From Streptomyces cellulosae (GTDB lineage: Bacteria; Actinomycetota; Actinomycetes; Streptomycetales; Streptomycetaceae): 64,000 nucleotides of DNA. Positions 15,617 to 23,657 of this stretch are shown one piece after another. How positions within the stretch are numbered: the stretch's first letter is position 1; every line of letters begins with the position of its first letter. Where the stretch lies: the NCBI RefSeq assembly GCF_000721105.1, contig NZ_JOEV01000012.1, positions 124,001 through 188,000 of the forward strand. The letters run 5' to 3'. The position numbers and the translations under genes are program-made. The notes under the pieces are model-generated. The model searched no databases. It was not told the origin of the DNA and saw only the letters and a program-made list of their open reading frames with translations.

Positions 15617-16560
15617 TTCGACTTCGCCTCCTCGGCGGCGGTGATGGCGACGAAGGCCTGCTCCAGACCGAGGCCGGCGACTTCGAGGTTGCGGGGGTAG
15701 AGGCCGAGGCCGTAGAGGGCGTGGACGGTCGCGTCGGCGTCGGAGGACTGGATACGGACGGTCTGACCGGAGACGTCGATCGAGGTCAGGAAGGGCAGGG
15801 CGCGCAGTGGGGCCTCGTCGATACGGCCGTCGCCCAGGTCGAAGGAGATCCGCCGGGCGCCCGCCTTGGCCTTGATCTCGGCGGCCGTGCCGTCGGCGAG
15901 GAGCCGGCCGCGGTGCAGGACGAGGACGCGGTCGGCGATGGCGTCGGCCTCTTCGAGGTAGTGGGTGGCGAACAGGACCGTACGTCCCTGGTCGGCCTGT
16001 TCGCGCATGGTGGCCCAGAAGCCCTGCCGGGTGGTGACGTCCATGCCGGTGGTCGGCTCGTCCAGGACGATCAGGTCGCTGTCCCCGGCGGTGGCGAGGG
16101 CGAAGCGGACGCGCTGGGCCTGGCCGCCGGAGAGCTTGTCGACCTTGCGGTCGGCGAGTTGGCCGATTCCGGCGCGGGCCAGGACGTCGGAGGGGCGGTA
16201 CGGCTTCGGGTGCAGGTCGCAGGCGAGCCGGACCAGTTCGGCGACTGTCACCTCGTCCATCAGGCCGCCGCTCTGGAGCATCGCGCCCACCCGCCCGGCG
16301 ACGATCGCCTCGCGCGGGGTGGTGCCGAAGAGACGGACGGTGCCGCTGTCGGGGTGCTTGAGGCCGAGCAGCAGGTCGAGGGTGGTGGACTTGCCGGCAC
16401 CGTTGGGGCCGAGCAGCGCCACGGTCTCCCCCGGGCGCAGGGTCAGGGTCAGGCCGTCCACGGCCCGTACGTTCCCGTAGGTCTTGCTCACCTCGTCGAA
16501 CCCGACCACCGGGGTGGGCGAAGGGGTGGGGGTGGTTGGGGTCCCAGCCGTCGTCGTCAT
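15613..16560 (-). CDS. ABC exporter ATP-binding protein (DrrA/CcmA-like)
   Basis: A 315-residue ATPase. Walker A GPNGAGKST, Q-loop (MLQSGGLMDEVT), signature LSGGQAQRVRFAL and Walker B LIVLDEPTTGMD are all present, as is the switch His (LFATHYLEEAD). The C-terminal extension of about 80 residues fits the drug-exporter subfamily. A Pro/Thr-rich N-terminus (TPTTPTPSPTP) precedes the domain. First gene of the four-gene ATPase-permease-kinase-regulator operon, each overlapping the next by 4 bp. Confidence 0.93.
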   Translation of the reverse strand: MTTTAGTPTTPTPSPTPVVGFDEVSKTYGNVRAVDGLTLTLRPGETVALLGPNGAGKSTTLDLLLGLKHPDSGTVRLFGTTPREAIVAGRVGAMLQSGGLMDEVTVAELVRLACDLHPKPYRPSDVLARAGIGQLADRKVDKLSGGQAQRVRFALATAGDSDLIVLDEPTTGMDVTTRQGFWATMREQADQGRTVLFATHYLEEADAIADRVLVLHRGRLLADGTAAEIKAKAGARRISFDLGDGRIDEAPLRALPFLTSIDVSGQTVRIQSSDADATVHALYGLGLYPRNLEVAGLGLEQAFVAITAAEEAKSK

Positions 16561-16631
16561 GTGATCCAGGATGGCCGCGGCGGCTCGGGGCCCGGCAGTG
16601 TCGGTGGTCCCGACTACCGCATGACAGATGT

Positions 16632-16666
16632 CATGGGGGGCGCCCGGTGTCCGGGCGCCCCCCGTG
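16632..16666 (-). terminator. Strong terminator after the collagen-like membrane protein gene
   Basis: A perfect 13-bp stem of GGGGGGCGCCCGG (16635-16647) with 16651-16663 and a 3-base loop. It is extended outward by CAT/GTG pairing (one G-T). It lies 44 bp past the stop at 16710 and shields the exporter operon downstream. Confidence 0.78.
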
Positions 16667-16709
16667 GTGTGCGGCTGAGCGGCGTGCGAGCGGTGGAGCG
16701 GAGTGCCGG

Positions 16710-19583
16710 CTACGTCGGGTTCGTGTCGATCGTCGCGACCCGGCTCGCCGGAGTCTTGCCGAGGAGCGCCGGGCGCATCGCGCCGATCACGTCCTGGGGC
16801 GTGACGGCGGTCTTCGTGCCGTTGCCCCGGGCGATCAGTACGCCGTCGAAGGCTCCGCCGTACAACTCCTTCAGCGCGGCGGTGTCGTAGTACTCGACCA
16901 GCTTGCCCTGGGGGTCGGGCCTGGCCCCGAGGAACTTCCACAGGGAGTTCTCGGGACTGAACTTGACCTCGACCGCGCCGGCCTTGACCGTCACGAAGCC
17001 CGACATAGCCGGCTCCGCGAACGCCTTCATGAACCGGTCCACCTCGGCGTTCGAGACCTTCGGCTGCTGGGTGGTCGTCGGCACGGCGACCGGGTCGGCG
17101 CTTCCCGTCTGGACCTGGGTGCGGTACGCCTCCTCGACCGCCTTGGTCGACTTGGCGACGTCGACGCCCTTGCCCGCCTTGCCGTAGACGGCGACGGCCT
17201 TGCCGGACTCGAACTTGACCGTGCCCTCGGTGACCGAGCCGGAGCCGCCGGCGGCGTCCTGGAGTTCCGCGTGCAGCTTCTCCTCGTCGACCGGCATGAC
17301 CGGTTCGACCACCCGGTGGTTGCCGAACAGCGAGCCGATCACGGAGACCGGGTTGTAGTCGCTGTGCGCCGCCGCGCTCACCGTGGACGCCATGTCGAAC
17401 TGGAGCCCTGCCTGCTCCGGCTTGAGCGTGACGGTCTTGCCGTTCACCGAGAGTTTCAGGTCCTTGTTCACCCGGGTGTCGAAGGTTTGGTTGAGCTTCT
17501 CGACCGCGTCGTCCCGGGTGCCGCCGCCGATGTCGACGCCGAGCACGGTGGTGCCCTTGGGCACGTCGGTGTGGTTCATCAGCAGCCCGGCGCCGTAGGC
17601 GGCGCCGCCGATGACGAACACGCCGACACCGAGCAGGACCAGTTTGCTGCGCCCCTTCTTCTTTTTCGGCGCGGAGGCGGCGGGCGCGCTCTGCGTGCCG
17701 CTCTCGGGCGGCTTCGGGGCGTGCGGGACCGGTCCGTCGGTGCGCGTTCCGGGCGGGAAGCTCGCGGTGCGGTCGGTCGGCACGACGGGGATACCGCTGG
17801 TGACGGTGTGCCCGGACACGTTGTCCGCCGCCCGGCCGAAGCCGGGGCCACCGGGTTCCGGGGCGGGCTTCTGCGGGGTGAGGATCGCGGTGTCGTCACT
17901 CAGGCCCCCGGGGCCCGCGCCGGGGGCGGCGAGGCCGGAGGGGGTGCGCGGGTTCCCTGGACCGCCGGGGCCACCGGGGCCGCCTGGACCCCCCTGGCCA
18001 GGGGGCCCACCAGGCCCGCCAAGGCCGGAGGGCTTACCGGTCCCACCGGGACCACCGAGGCCGGAGGGCCCACCTGGCCCACCGAGGCCGCCGGGAGCGC
18101 CCGGGCCGGAGAGGCTGCCGGGGCCGCCTGGACCAGCGGGTCCACCCAGTCCGGGGCGTTCACCTGAGCCACCCCGCCCGCCGGGAGCACCCGGACCGCC
18201 GGGGCCGCCGGGGCCGGACGAACTGCCGGGGCCGCCGAGACCGGAGGCGTTGCCGTGACGTCCCTGCCCACCAGGGCCGCCAGGACCACCGGCGCCGCCG
18301 GGACCGCCGAACCCGTCGGACGCGCTCGGCCCACCCGGGCCGCCGGGACCGCCGAAGGGGTCAGCCGTCCCCGGTCCACCCGGACCACCCGGTCCACCGA
18401 AGCCGTTGGCGGCACCGGAGCCGCCCGGACCGCCGAAGCCGTCGGGCGCGTTGAAGTCGCGGGATGTGTCGAAGCCGCCGGGACCAGGGCCGGCGGGCGG
18501 TGCCAGTGGGCCGTCGCCGGTGACCGGGCCGCCGGTCGGACCCGCGGGGCCCTGCGGACGACCGGAACCGCCCGGCCCACCGTGACCGTTCGGCCCGCTG
18601 AAGCCGCTCGCGCCACTGGGGTCACCCGGCCCGCCCGGGCCGCCGTACGCACCCTGGCCGCTCTGGCCGTCCTGGCCGCCCGGGGCGCCCTGGCCGCCGT
18701 AACCGCTCAGATCCTCGTCGTAGGCGCTCAAGGCGCTCTGGCCGTTCTGGCCGCCCGCACCGCTCTGTCCGCCGCCGTTCTCCGAGAAGTACGGCAGGTC
18801 GTCGCGGCGTGGTTCGCCGGGGCGGGAGCCGTTGCCCAGCGGGCCCGCGGCCAGTGCCTCGGTCACGTCGAAGGAACCGGTGCCGCCGCCGTGCCCGGGA
18901 GCCACCGGGCCACCGGTCGCACCGGGCAGCCCGGCACCGTTCGTACCGCCGGAACGCGAACCGCCCGGCATGCTCATGGAACCGACCACACCACCGGGCC
19001 GACCGCCACCGGAACGCTTACCGCCTCCACCGCCGGAGGCACCCGCATCCGCACCGGAACCCGAGCCAGATCCCGCGCCCGTGCCCGCGCCCGAACCACC
19101 CGGCACACCGGCCCCGTTGGTCGAGCCGCCGCCCTGACCGCCCTTGGCCGGCCCGAACTTGCGCGGCGCGAACCAGTCGCTGGCCTTCTCCTCGCCACCC
19201 GGCCCGGACTCGCCGGACGGTTCGCCCGCGCTCGTGCCCGTGCCCGTCCCCAGGAACGTGCCGGTGGAGGTGGAGGTGGAGGTGGACGTCCCGGCGCCCC
19301 GCGCCGACGACCCGGCGTCCGTTCTGTCGTCGGTCGCCTCGGTGTCGCCGACGGTCTTGCGTACGACGACCGGCGGGATGGGCCGGGATCCGGGGATGTT
19401 GATCCGGATCCGGGTCGTCAGCGTGGTCTCGGTCTTGCGTTCCTCCGGCCGCGCGGCCGAACGGTCCGCGTCCGGACCGCCGTCGGACACCGCGGGTGTC
19501 CCGTACGGCGGCGTGCCCGAGGGATAGGCGGCTCCGCCGCGCCCGTTGGGCCCGGAGGACGGACTGTCAGTTTCACGACTCAA
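16710..19583 (-). CDS. Large membrane protein with a collagen-like Gly/Pro region and a PG_binding_4-type extracellular domain
   Basis: 957 residues from a TTG start with GGGAGAA eight bases upstream. Residues 1-290 are low-complexity (Gly/Ser/Thr), with a Thr/Ser repeat near 100. Residues 294-545 are collagen-like, rich in GGPGGPG triplets. A KKKKGR stop and one transmembrane helix follow ([20 protein letters not shown], about 648-668). Residues 675-810 contain [21 protein letters not shown] and [20 protein letters not shown], typical of the PG_binding_4 domain found in YoaR/VanW-type and L,D-transpeptidase proteins; no VanW or YkuD catalytic part follows. The long Gly/Pro region is therefore cytoplasmic and the C-terminus outside. 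It may link envelope and cytoplasm; function unknown. Confidence 0.82.
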   Translation of the reverse strand: MSRETDSPSSGPNGRGGAAYPSGTPPYGTPAVSDGGPDADRSAARPEERKTETTLTTRIRINIPGSRPIPPVVVRKTVGDTEATDDRTDAGSSARGAGTSTSTSTSTGTFLGTGTGTSAGEPSGESGPGGEEKASDWFAPRKFGPAKGGQGGGSTNGAGVPGGSGAGTGAGSGSGSGADAGASGGGGGKRSGGGRPGGVVGSMSMPGGSRSGGTNGAGLPGATGGPVAPGHGGGTGSFDVTEALAAGPLGNGSRPGEPRRDDLPYFSENGGGQSGAGGQNGQSALSAYDEDLSGYGGQGAPGGQDGQSGQGAYGGPGGPGDPSGASGFSGPNGHGGPGGSGRPQGPAGPTGGPVTGDGPLAPPAGPGPGGFDTSRDFNAPDGFGGPGGSGAANGFGGPGGPGGPGTADPFGGPGGPGGPSASDGFGGPGGAGGPGGPGGQGRHGNASGLGGPGSSSGPGGPGGPGAPGGRGGSGERPGLGGPAGPGGPGSLSGPGAPGGLGGPGGPSGLGGPGGTGKPSGLGGPGGPPGQGGPGGPGGPGGPGNPRTPSGLAAPGAGPGGLSDDTAILTPQKPAPEPGGPGFGRAADNVSGHTVTSGIPVVPTDRTASFPPGTRTDGPVPHAPKPPESGTQSAPAASAPKKKKGRSKLVLLGVGVFVIGGAAYGAGLLMNHTDVPKGTTVLGVDIGGGTRDDAVEKLNQTFDTRVNKDLKLSVNGKTVTLKPEQAGLQFDMASTVSAAAHSDYNPVSVIGSLFGNHRVVEPVMPVDEEKLHAELQDAAGGSGSVTEGTVKFESGKAVAVYGKAGKGVDVAKSTKAVEEAYRTQVQTGSADPVAVPTTTQQPKVSNAEVDRFMKAFAEPAMSGFVTVKAGAVEVKFSPENSLWKFLGARPDPQGKLVEYYDTAALKELYGGAFDGVLIARGNGTKTAVTPQDVIGAMRPALLGKTPASRVATIDTNPT
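17949..18704 (-). repeat. Collagen-like GGPGGPG coding repeat
   Basis: About 250 codons of imperfect Gly-x-x triplets ([20 protein letters not shown]) inside the gene at 16710-19583. DNA-level periodicity of 9-24 bp makes this a likely site of length variation. Confidence 0.8.
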
Positions 19584-19741
19584 GGCAGGTTCTCCCGGTT
19601 GGCTCCGCCGCCCGCGTTACGACCTCTCTCGGGCGGCTCGGCGGCGCGCACCACCATACTGGCCATGCCTGGCGCGTATCCCACGACCGTTGGGGAAACC
19701 ATCACGGGACTCCCACCGACTTGGTACGGCGAAGTGGTACG

Positions 19742-20155
19742 TCACTTGCCAAGTCGGGCGCCGTCGCCGCCCGGTTGCCGCCCCGGGCCAAGGGTGGCGC
19801 AGATCACAGCCACCGCCATGCCGCCGAGCAGGAAGAGGTAGGAGCCGCCTCCCGCGGCGAAGACGAAGTCGCCTTCCGGCCGGCTGGCGGTGAGCAGGAT
19901 GACCGCGATCAGCCATCCGGCGGCCGGTGCGACGGCCGCGCCCCGGCTGCCGGCGCCGCGGGCCCCGCCCAGACACAGCCCCGCCTCACCGGCCAGCGCG
20001 AGCAGCAGACCGCCCGGGAACCAGCCGGACTGCACCAGCGCCCCGGCAACCCCGACGATCGCGCCGAGCACGAAGAGTCCCAGGTAGGCGGCGGCCCGCC
20101 CGAAGGACGGCCGTTGCAGCGGCTGGGCCAGCAGGGAAGGCGTGCGGTCGCTCAT
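19742..20155 (-). CDS. DUF6113-like integral membrane protein
   Basis: A 137-residue protein with about four hydrophobic helices ([51 protein letters not shown] and [18 protein letters not shown]). Its ATG overlaps the mshB stop by 4 bp, so it is translationally coupled to mshB, the usual arrangement in Streptomyces. Function unknown; the link with mycothiol synthesis is positional only. Confidence 0.8.
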   Translation of the reverse strand: MSDRTPSLLAQPLQRPSFGRAAAYLGLFVLGAIVGVAGALVQSGWFPGGLLLALAGEAGLCLGGARGAGSRGAAVAPAAGWLIAVILLTASRPEGDFVFAAGGGSYLFLLGGMAVAVICATLGPGRQPGGDGARLGK

Positions 20156-21042
20156 GACGCCACCCCGCTGCCGTCCGAAGCGGCCCCGGCGGCCCCCACG
20201 ATCCCCGCGAACAAGTCCGACTCCCTTCCGGCCGCCCGTTCTCCCCGCACCAACTCGTAGTACTCGCTGGTGAGCACCGGCTGGGCGAGGTCGTTGGACA
20301 GGGCGAAGTACGGCTCGGCCACCGTGATCTGCGTGGCGTGCGCACGCATCGCGGCGGCCTTGGCGGCGGCGTACGCGGTGCCGTCGATCTCGGTGGTGAT
20401 CCGTGCGTCGTCGACCACACCCGGTACGTCGTCGATGGCGGCCGACTTGGTGAAGGGGAGGCCGGGCAGCTCCCGCTCCAGCCGGGCGAAGGCCTCCTCG
20501 GCTACGGAGCGTGGCACCCGGTTCCAGTAGACCTTGGGGATCTCGTACCCCGACCCGGCGGCCAGCTCGACGGCCCGCATGGCGACGCGGTGGGCCTGGA
20601 TGTGGTCGGGGTGGCCGTAGCCGCCGTGGTCGTCGTAGGTGACGAGGACCTGCGGACGTACCTCGCGGATCACCTCGACGAGGTGTCCGGCGGCGGCGTC
20701 GACGTCCGCCTGCCAGAAGCAGGCGGGGTCGTCGTTGTCGGCGAGGCCCATCATCCCGGAGTCCCGGAACCGGCCCGGTCCGCCGAGCAGCCGGAAGTCG
20801 TCGACACCGAGCTCGCTCATCGCGGCGGTGAGCTCGCGCAGCCGGTACTCCCCCAGGGCGGTGCCGGTCAGGTGCCGGCGCTCGGGCGGGATGACCTCGC
20901 CGTGCTCGCCGAGCGTGCAGGTGACCAGGGTCACCCGGGCACCCTCGGCGGCGTACCGGGCCATGGTCGCGCCGTTGTTGATCGACTCGTCGTCCGGGTG
21001 CGCGTGCACCAGCAGCAGACGCCGGGCGGGCAGTTCCGTCAT
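20152..21042 (-). CDS. mshB: N-acetyl-1-D-myo-inositol-2-amino-2-deoxy-alpha-D-glucopyranoside deacetylase
   Basis: A 296-residue zinc-dependent LmbE/PIG-L family deacetylase. It removes the acetyl group from GlcNAc-inositol in the second committed step of mycothiol synthesis. Zinc ligands and the catalytic Asp lie in [16 protein letters not shown] (residues 9-24), with the third ligand in [39 protein letters not shown] matches MshB proper rather than the paralogue Mca. The ATG has no overlap upstream. In M. tuberculosis mshB (Rv1170) lies in the same backbone. Confidence 0.95.
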   Translation of the reverse strand: MTELPARRLLLVHAHPDDESINNGATMARYAAEGARVTLVTCTLGEHGEVIPPERRHLTGTALGEYRLRELTAAMSELGVDDFRLLGGPGRFRDSGMMGLADNDDPACFWQADVDAAAGHLVEVIREVRPQVLVTYDDHGGYGHPDHIQAHRVAMRAVELAAGSGYEIPKVYWNRVPRSVAEEAFARLERELPGLPFTKSAAIDDVPGVVDDARITTEIDGTAYAAAKAAAMRAHATQITVAEPYFALSNDLAQPVLTSEYYELVRGERAAGRESDLFAGIVGAAGAASDGSGVAS

Positions 21043-21076
21043 GGGGCCACCCTACGAGGCCCACAGCCTCCCCTGG

Positions 21077-21367
21077 TCACCTCCCCGGCCGCCCGTGACC
21101 AGGTCGGCGTATTCCCACCTCCAGCTCACCCGCGAACCGCTCTCGTCGCTTCGTCCAGGACGGCACTGAGCTCCCGCAGGGCGTCCCTCGCGATGACAGG
21201 GCCCTCGTGCTCCAGATCACAACCGCCTTGGCGAAAGCGTCGTCCTTGCTCGCCCGCATCTCGCCCAGACGGCTTGGACCGACGACCGCGAGGGCCGCGC
21301 GCAAGGCGTCCGGGGTCCGCTCGGGACGGGGGATCCGCTCGCGTGCGCTGTCAGGCCGAGTGCTCAT
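21077..21367 (-). pseudogene. Small Streptomyces gene (DUF6247-like N-terminus), probably frameshifted
   Basis: The ATG at 21367 has a strong AGGAGG site. The first 45 residues (IPRPERTPDALRAALAVVGP then SRLGEMRASKDDAFAKAV) look like the DUF6247 family, which often sits beside XRE/DUF397 genes. The frame then turns into Arg/Ser/Trp/Cys-rich sequence. Reading one base over from about 21232 gives a coherent helix-forming tail (HEGPVIARDALRELSAVLDE, ending RAVRG and a TGA at 21126-21128). A one-base loss there would explain both. Alternatively the gene is simply short and in frame. Its place next to the ATP-binding gene suggests it once belonged to the regulatory module. Confidence 0.55.
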
Positions 21368-21483
21368 CGTGGCCTCCTGGGGGCGCCCTGGCCAGGGAAT
21401 CGGGGCGGGGCGGCAGTAGGGCTGGGCTGCGAGCGCGGCAGATGACACGGCGGTGCGGGGCTTGTCCGTCTGCGTGGAACTGG

Positions 21484-22038
21484 TCATGACCGGGGGCGTT
21501 CTGGTCGCGGGTTCCGGCAGTCACGGCAGCGGCCGGGTCGGGGAGCGCGGAAGGCACGGTCGCAGCCGTCGCAGGTCTGCGCGTTTCCATGCTCCGGTGA
21601 CAGGTTCAGCTCCGCCCAGACCACCTTGCGCGGGCGCGGTCCCTGGGCGACGCCCCAGCGGTCGGCGAGTGCCTCGACGAGGACGAGGCCCCGGCCCGAT
21701 TCGGCATCCGAAGCCGGGCTCTGGATCCTGGGAATGCGTTCCCCGCATGTGTCGGTCATCTCGATCCGCAGGGTGTCAGCGACGACGTAGAGGGTGAGAC
21801 GGAAATCCCGGCCCGGGACGCGGCTGTGCGTGGCCGCGTTGGCCGCGAGTTCGGCGACGATCTGGCGTGCCGGGTCCAACGCAAGGCCCCAGGAATGGAG
21901 TTGCTCGGTGGCGAGCAGCCGGGCGAGGCGGGCTCCGCGTGACGTGGGGGACAACTGCACGCTGAAGCTGCGGATGTGCTGGTCGGGCGAGGCCTCGGAG
22001 GCAGCGGATTTCTGGATCACGTCACCCAGAGTGGCCAT
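21484..22038 (-). CDS. ATP-binding anti-sigma-like regulator (HATPase_c_2) with a C-terminal zinc-ribbon-like tail
   Basis: 184 residues. A GHKL-fold domain of the RsbW/SpoIIAB type is visible, with the N box IVAELAANAATHSRVPG and the G box SGRGLVLVEALADRWG. These stand-alone ATPases are very numerous in Streptomyces and are thought to act as anti-sigma or partner-switching factors. The C-terminus has CDGCDRAFRAPRPGRCRDC, a CxxC-x11-CxxC arrangement that could bind zinc and is not part of the usual domain. It is divergent from the XRE regulator gene, 137 bp away, the common genomic pairing for this module. Confidence 0.85.
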   Translation of the reverse strand: MATLGDVIQKSAASEASPDQHIRSFSVQLSPTSRGARLARLLATEQLHSWGLALDPARQIVAELAANAATHSRVPGRDFRLTLYVVADTLRIEMTDTCGERIPRIQSPASDAESGRGLVLVEALADRWGVAQGPRPRKVVWAELNLSPEHGNAQTCDGCDRAFRAPRPGRCRDCRNPRPERPRS

Positions 22039-22175
22039 CCATGCCTACCGTGAACAGTGACGACTCCGTTGCGTACGGTCACTGTCCGGACGTTGTCCGG
22101 TCGTGTCCGGGCTGTCGGAACCGGCCGTACGGGTAGGGGCCGTCGCGGCACGGGCGTACGACCAAGGGGTGCGGG

Positions 22176-23054
22176 ATGCAGCAGGTTGACGGCAGCGCGG
22201 TACGGCTCAAGACCGAGGCGGACGAGCCGGGTTGGGAGGTCGACCCGGACGACGACTGGGGAGTGGCGGTGGTCGCGACCGTGGGGCGGCAGCTGAAGCT
22301 GCGGCGGGAGGCGGTGGGGATGCGGGCCGCCGACTTCGGGGAGACCGTCGGGTACGGCGAGGACATGGTCTACAAGATCGAGGCCGGGAAGCGGATTCCC
22401 CGGCCCGAGTATCTGGACAAGGCCGACGAGGTGCTGGCGGCCGGCGGGTTGCTCGCGGCGATGAAGGAGGACGTGAAGAAGGTCCGGTACCCGAAGAAGG
22501 TGCGGGATCTGGCGCAGTTGGAGGCCAAGGCGGTCGAGATCGGGGTCTACGAGTGCAACAGCATCAACGGGCTGCTGCATACGCCGGAGCATGCGCGCGT
22601 CCTGTTCGAGGCAGCCCAGCCTCCGTACTCACAAGGCGAGGTGGAGCGCATGGTGGCCGCCCGTACGGCTCGGCAGTCGGTCTTCGAAAGGGACCCCGCA
22701 CCGTCTATCAGCTTCGTGCTGGAAGAGGCGCCGCTGCGGCGCCCTCTCGGAGGCACAATGGTGTGGCGACAGCAGATCGAACGTCTGCTTGAGGTGGGCC
22801 GGATGCGTAACGTCACACTTCAGGTGATGCCGACGCACTGTGAGATCCACTCCGGTCTGGACGGCAGGATCGAGCTGCTGAAGTTCGCGGAGGGCACGGC
22901 GGTGGGACGCTCTGACGGCGCCTTCAACGGCCGGCCCGTCTCCGACCCGCGGCAGCTTCGCATCCTTGAACTGCGGTATGGCACCATCCGGGCGCAGGCT
23001 CTTCCGCCACTGGAGTCGCTGGCCCTCATCGAGCAACTGCTGGGAGAAACATGA
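22176..23054 (+). CDS. XRE-family HTH regulator with DUF5753 C-terminal domain (WhiJ/AbaA-like)
   Basis: 292 residues. The N-terminal helix-turn-helix lies at about 30-85 (LKLRREAVGMRAADFGETVG then YGEDMVYKIEAGKRIPRPE). The rest is DUF5753, including VYECNSINGLLHTPEHARVL, RTARQSVFERDPAP and FVLEEAPLRRPLGG. It overlaps the DUF397 gene by 4 bp (ATGA). In S. coelicolor, WhiJ-type paralogues with small DUF397 partners influence development and antibiotic production; the DUF397 protein is thought to modulate the DNA-binding protein. Which target this copy controls is unknown. Confidence 0.9.
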   Translation: MQQVDGSAVRLKTEADEPGWEVDPDDDWGVAVVATVGRQLKLRREAVGMRAADFGETVGYGEDMVYKIEAGKRIPRPEYLDKADEVLAAGGLLAAMKEDVKKVRYPKKVRDLAQLEAKAVEIGVYECNSINGLLHTPEHARVLFEAAQPPYSQGEVERMVAARTARQSVFERDPAPSISFVLEEAPLRRPLGGTMVWRQQIERLLEVGRMRNVTLQVMPTHCEIHSGLDGRIELLKFAEGTAVGRSDGAFNGRPVSDPRQLRILELRYGTIRAQALPPLESLALIEQLLGET

Positions 23055-23260
23055 TCCGCAAGGCCTCCGTCGGAGACGCCCCCGAACTGACGTGGTTCAA
23101 AAGCAGCTACAGCAGCGGCAATGACGGCAACTCCTGCGTCGAACTCGCCACCACCACCCGCACCATCCACGTCCGGGACTCCAAGAACGCGGACGGCCCG
23201 CGCCTCGCCTTCTCCCCCGTCACCTGGTCGGCCTTCGTGCCGTATGCGGCCGAAGGCTGA
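23051..23260 (+). CDS. DUF397 protein, partner of the XRE regulator
   Basis: 69 residues with the hallmark FKSSYSSGNDGNSCVELA near the N-terminus, IHVRDSKN in the middle and a C-terminal WSAFVPYA. This is a complete DUF397 domain. The ATG overlaps the XRE gene stop, and GGGAGAA serves as its ribosome site. Known members of the family are small modulators of the adjacent XRE protein. Confidence 0.9.
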   Translation: MIRKASVGDAPELTWFKSSYSSGNDGNSCVELATTTRTIHVRDSKNADGPRLAFSPVTWSAFVPYAAEG

Positions 23261-23286
23261 CCAGGGCGGGGTAGGTACCGGGCGGG

Positions 23287-23481
23287 TCAGAACTTGATGC
23301 TGCCGATCATGCCCGCGATGTTCGTCGTCAGCTCGCTGATCGTCGGAGCGACCGTCGACGAGGCCAGGTAGAAGCCCAGAAGGATGCACACGACCGCGTG
23401 TCCGCCCTTCAGTCCTGACTTCTTGACCAGCAGGAAGACGATGATCGCCAGCAGCACCACCGCCGAAATCGAGAGTGCCAC
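23287..23481 (-). CDS. Small conserved membrane protein (64 aa)
   Basis: 64 residues with two hydrophobic stretches (ISAVVLLAIIVFLLV at 4-18 and HAVVCILLGFYLAS at 28-41). Between them is KKSGLKGG, and a C-terminal amphipathic part follows (ISELTTNIAGMIGSIKF). The GTG start at 23481 has GGAGGT nine bases upstream. Similar small proteins recur in streptomycetes, sometimes on integrative plasmids, from memory. Function unknown; it is convergent with the DUF397 gene. Confidence 0.7.
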   Translation of the reverse strand: MALSISAVVLLAIIVFLLVKKSGLKGGHAVVCILLGFYLASSTVAPTISELTTNIAGMIGSIKF

Positions 23482-23657
23482 GGCGGCTCACCTCCAAAGA
23501 TCCCAGGAGCGCGGGGGTCGGACTAAGGGGGCAGATAAATCCATTAAGCGGCCAGCAGGTTCATACCCACTATGCGCTAGTGATCATAACTATCCGCACG
23601 CGCGCATCGATCGGCGCACGGCCGCACAAGGGGGCGCATGGCCAATATGGTCAAGGC

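Noticed and set aside
22176..23481. Toxin-antitoxin or phage-defence interpretation of the XRE/DUF397 pair
   Set aside because: An XRE protein next to a small gene can suggest a toxin-antitoxin pair, but DUF5753 and DUF397 are the well-known Streptomyces WhiJ-type pair and no toxin motif is present.
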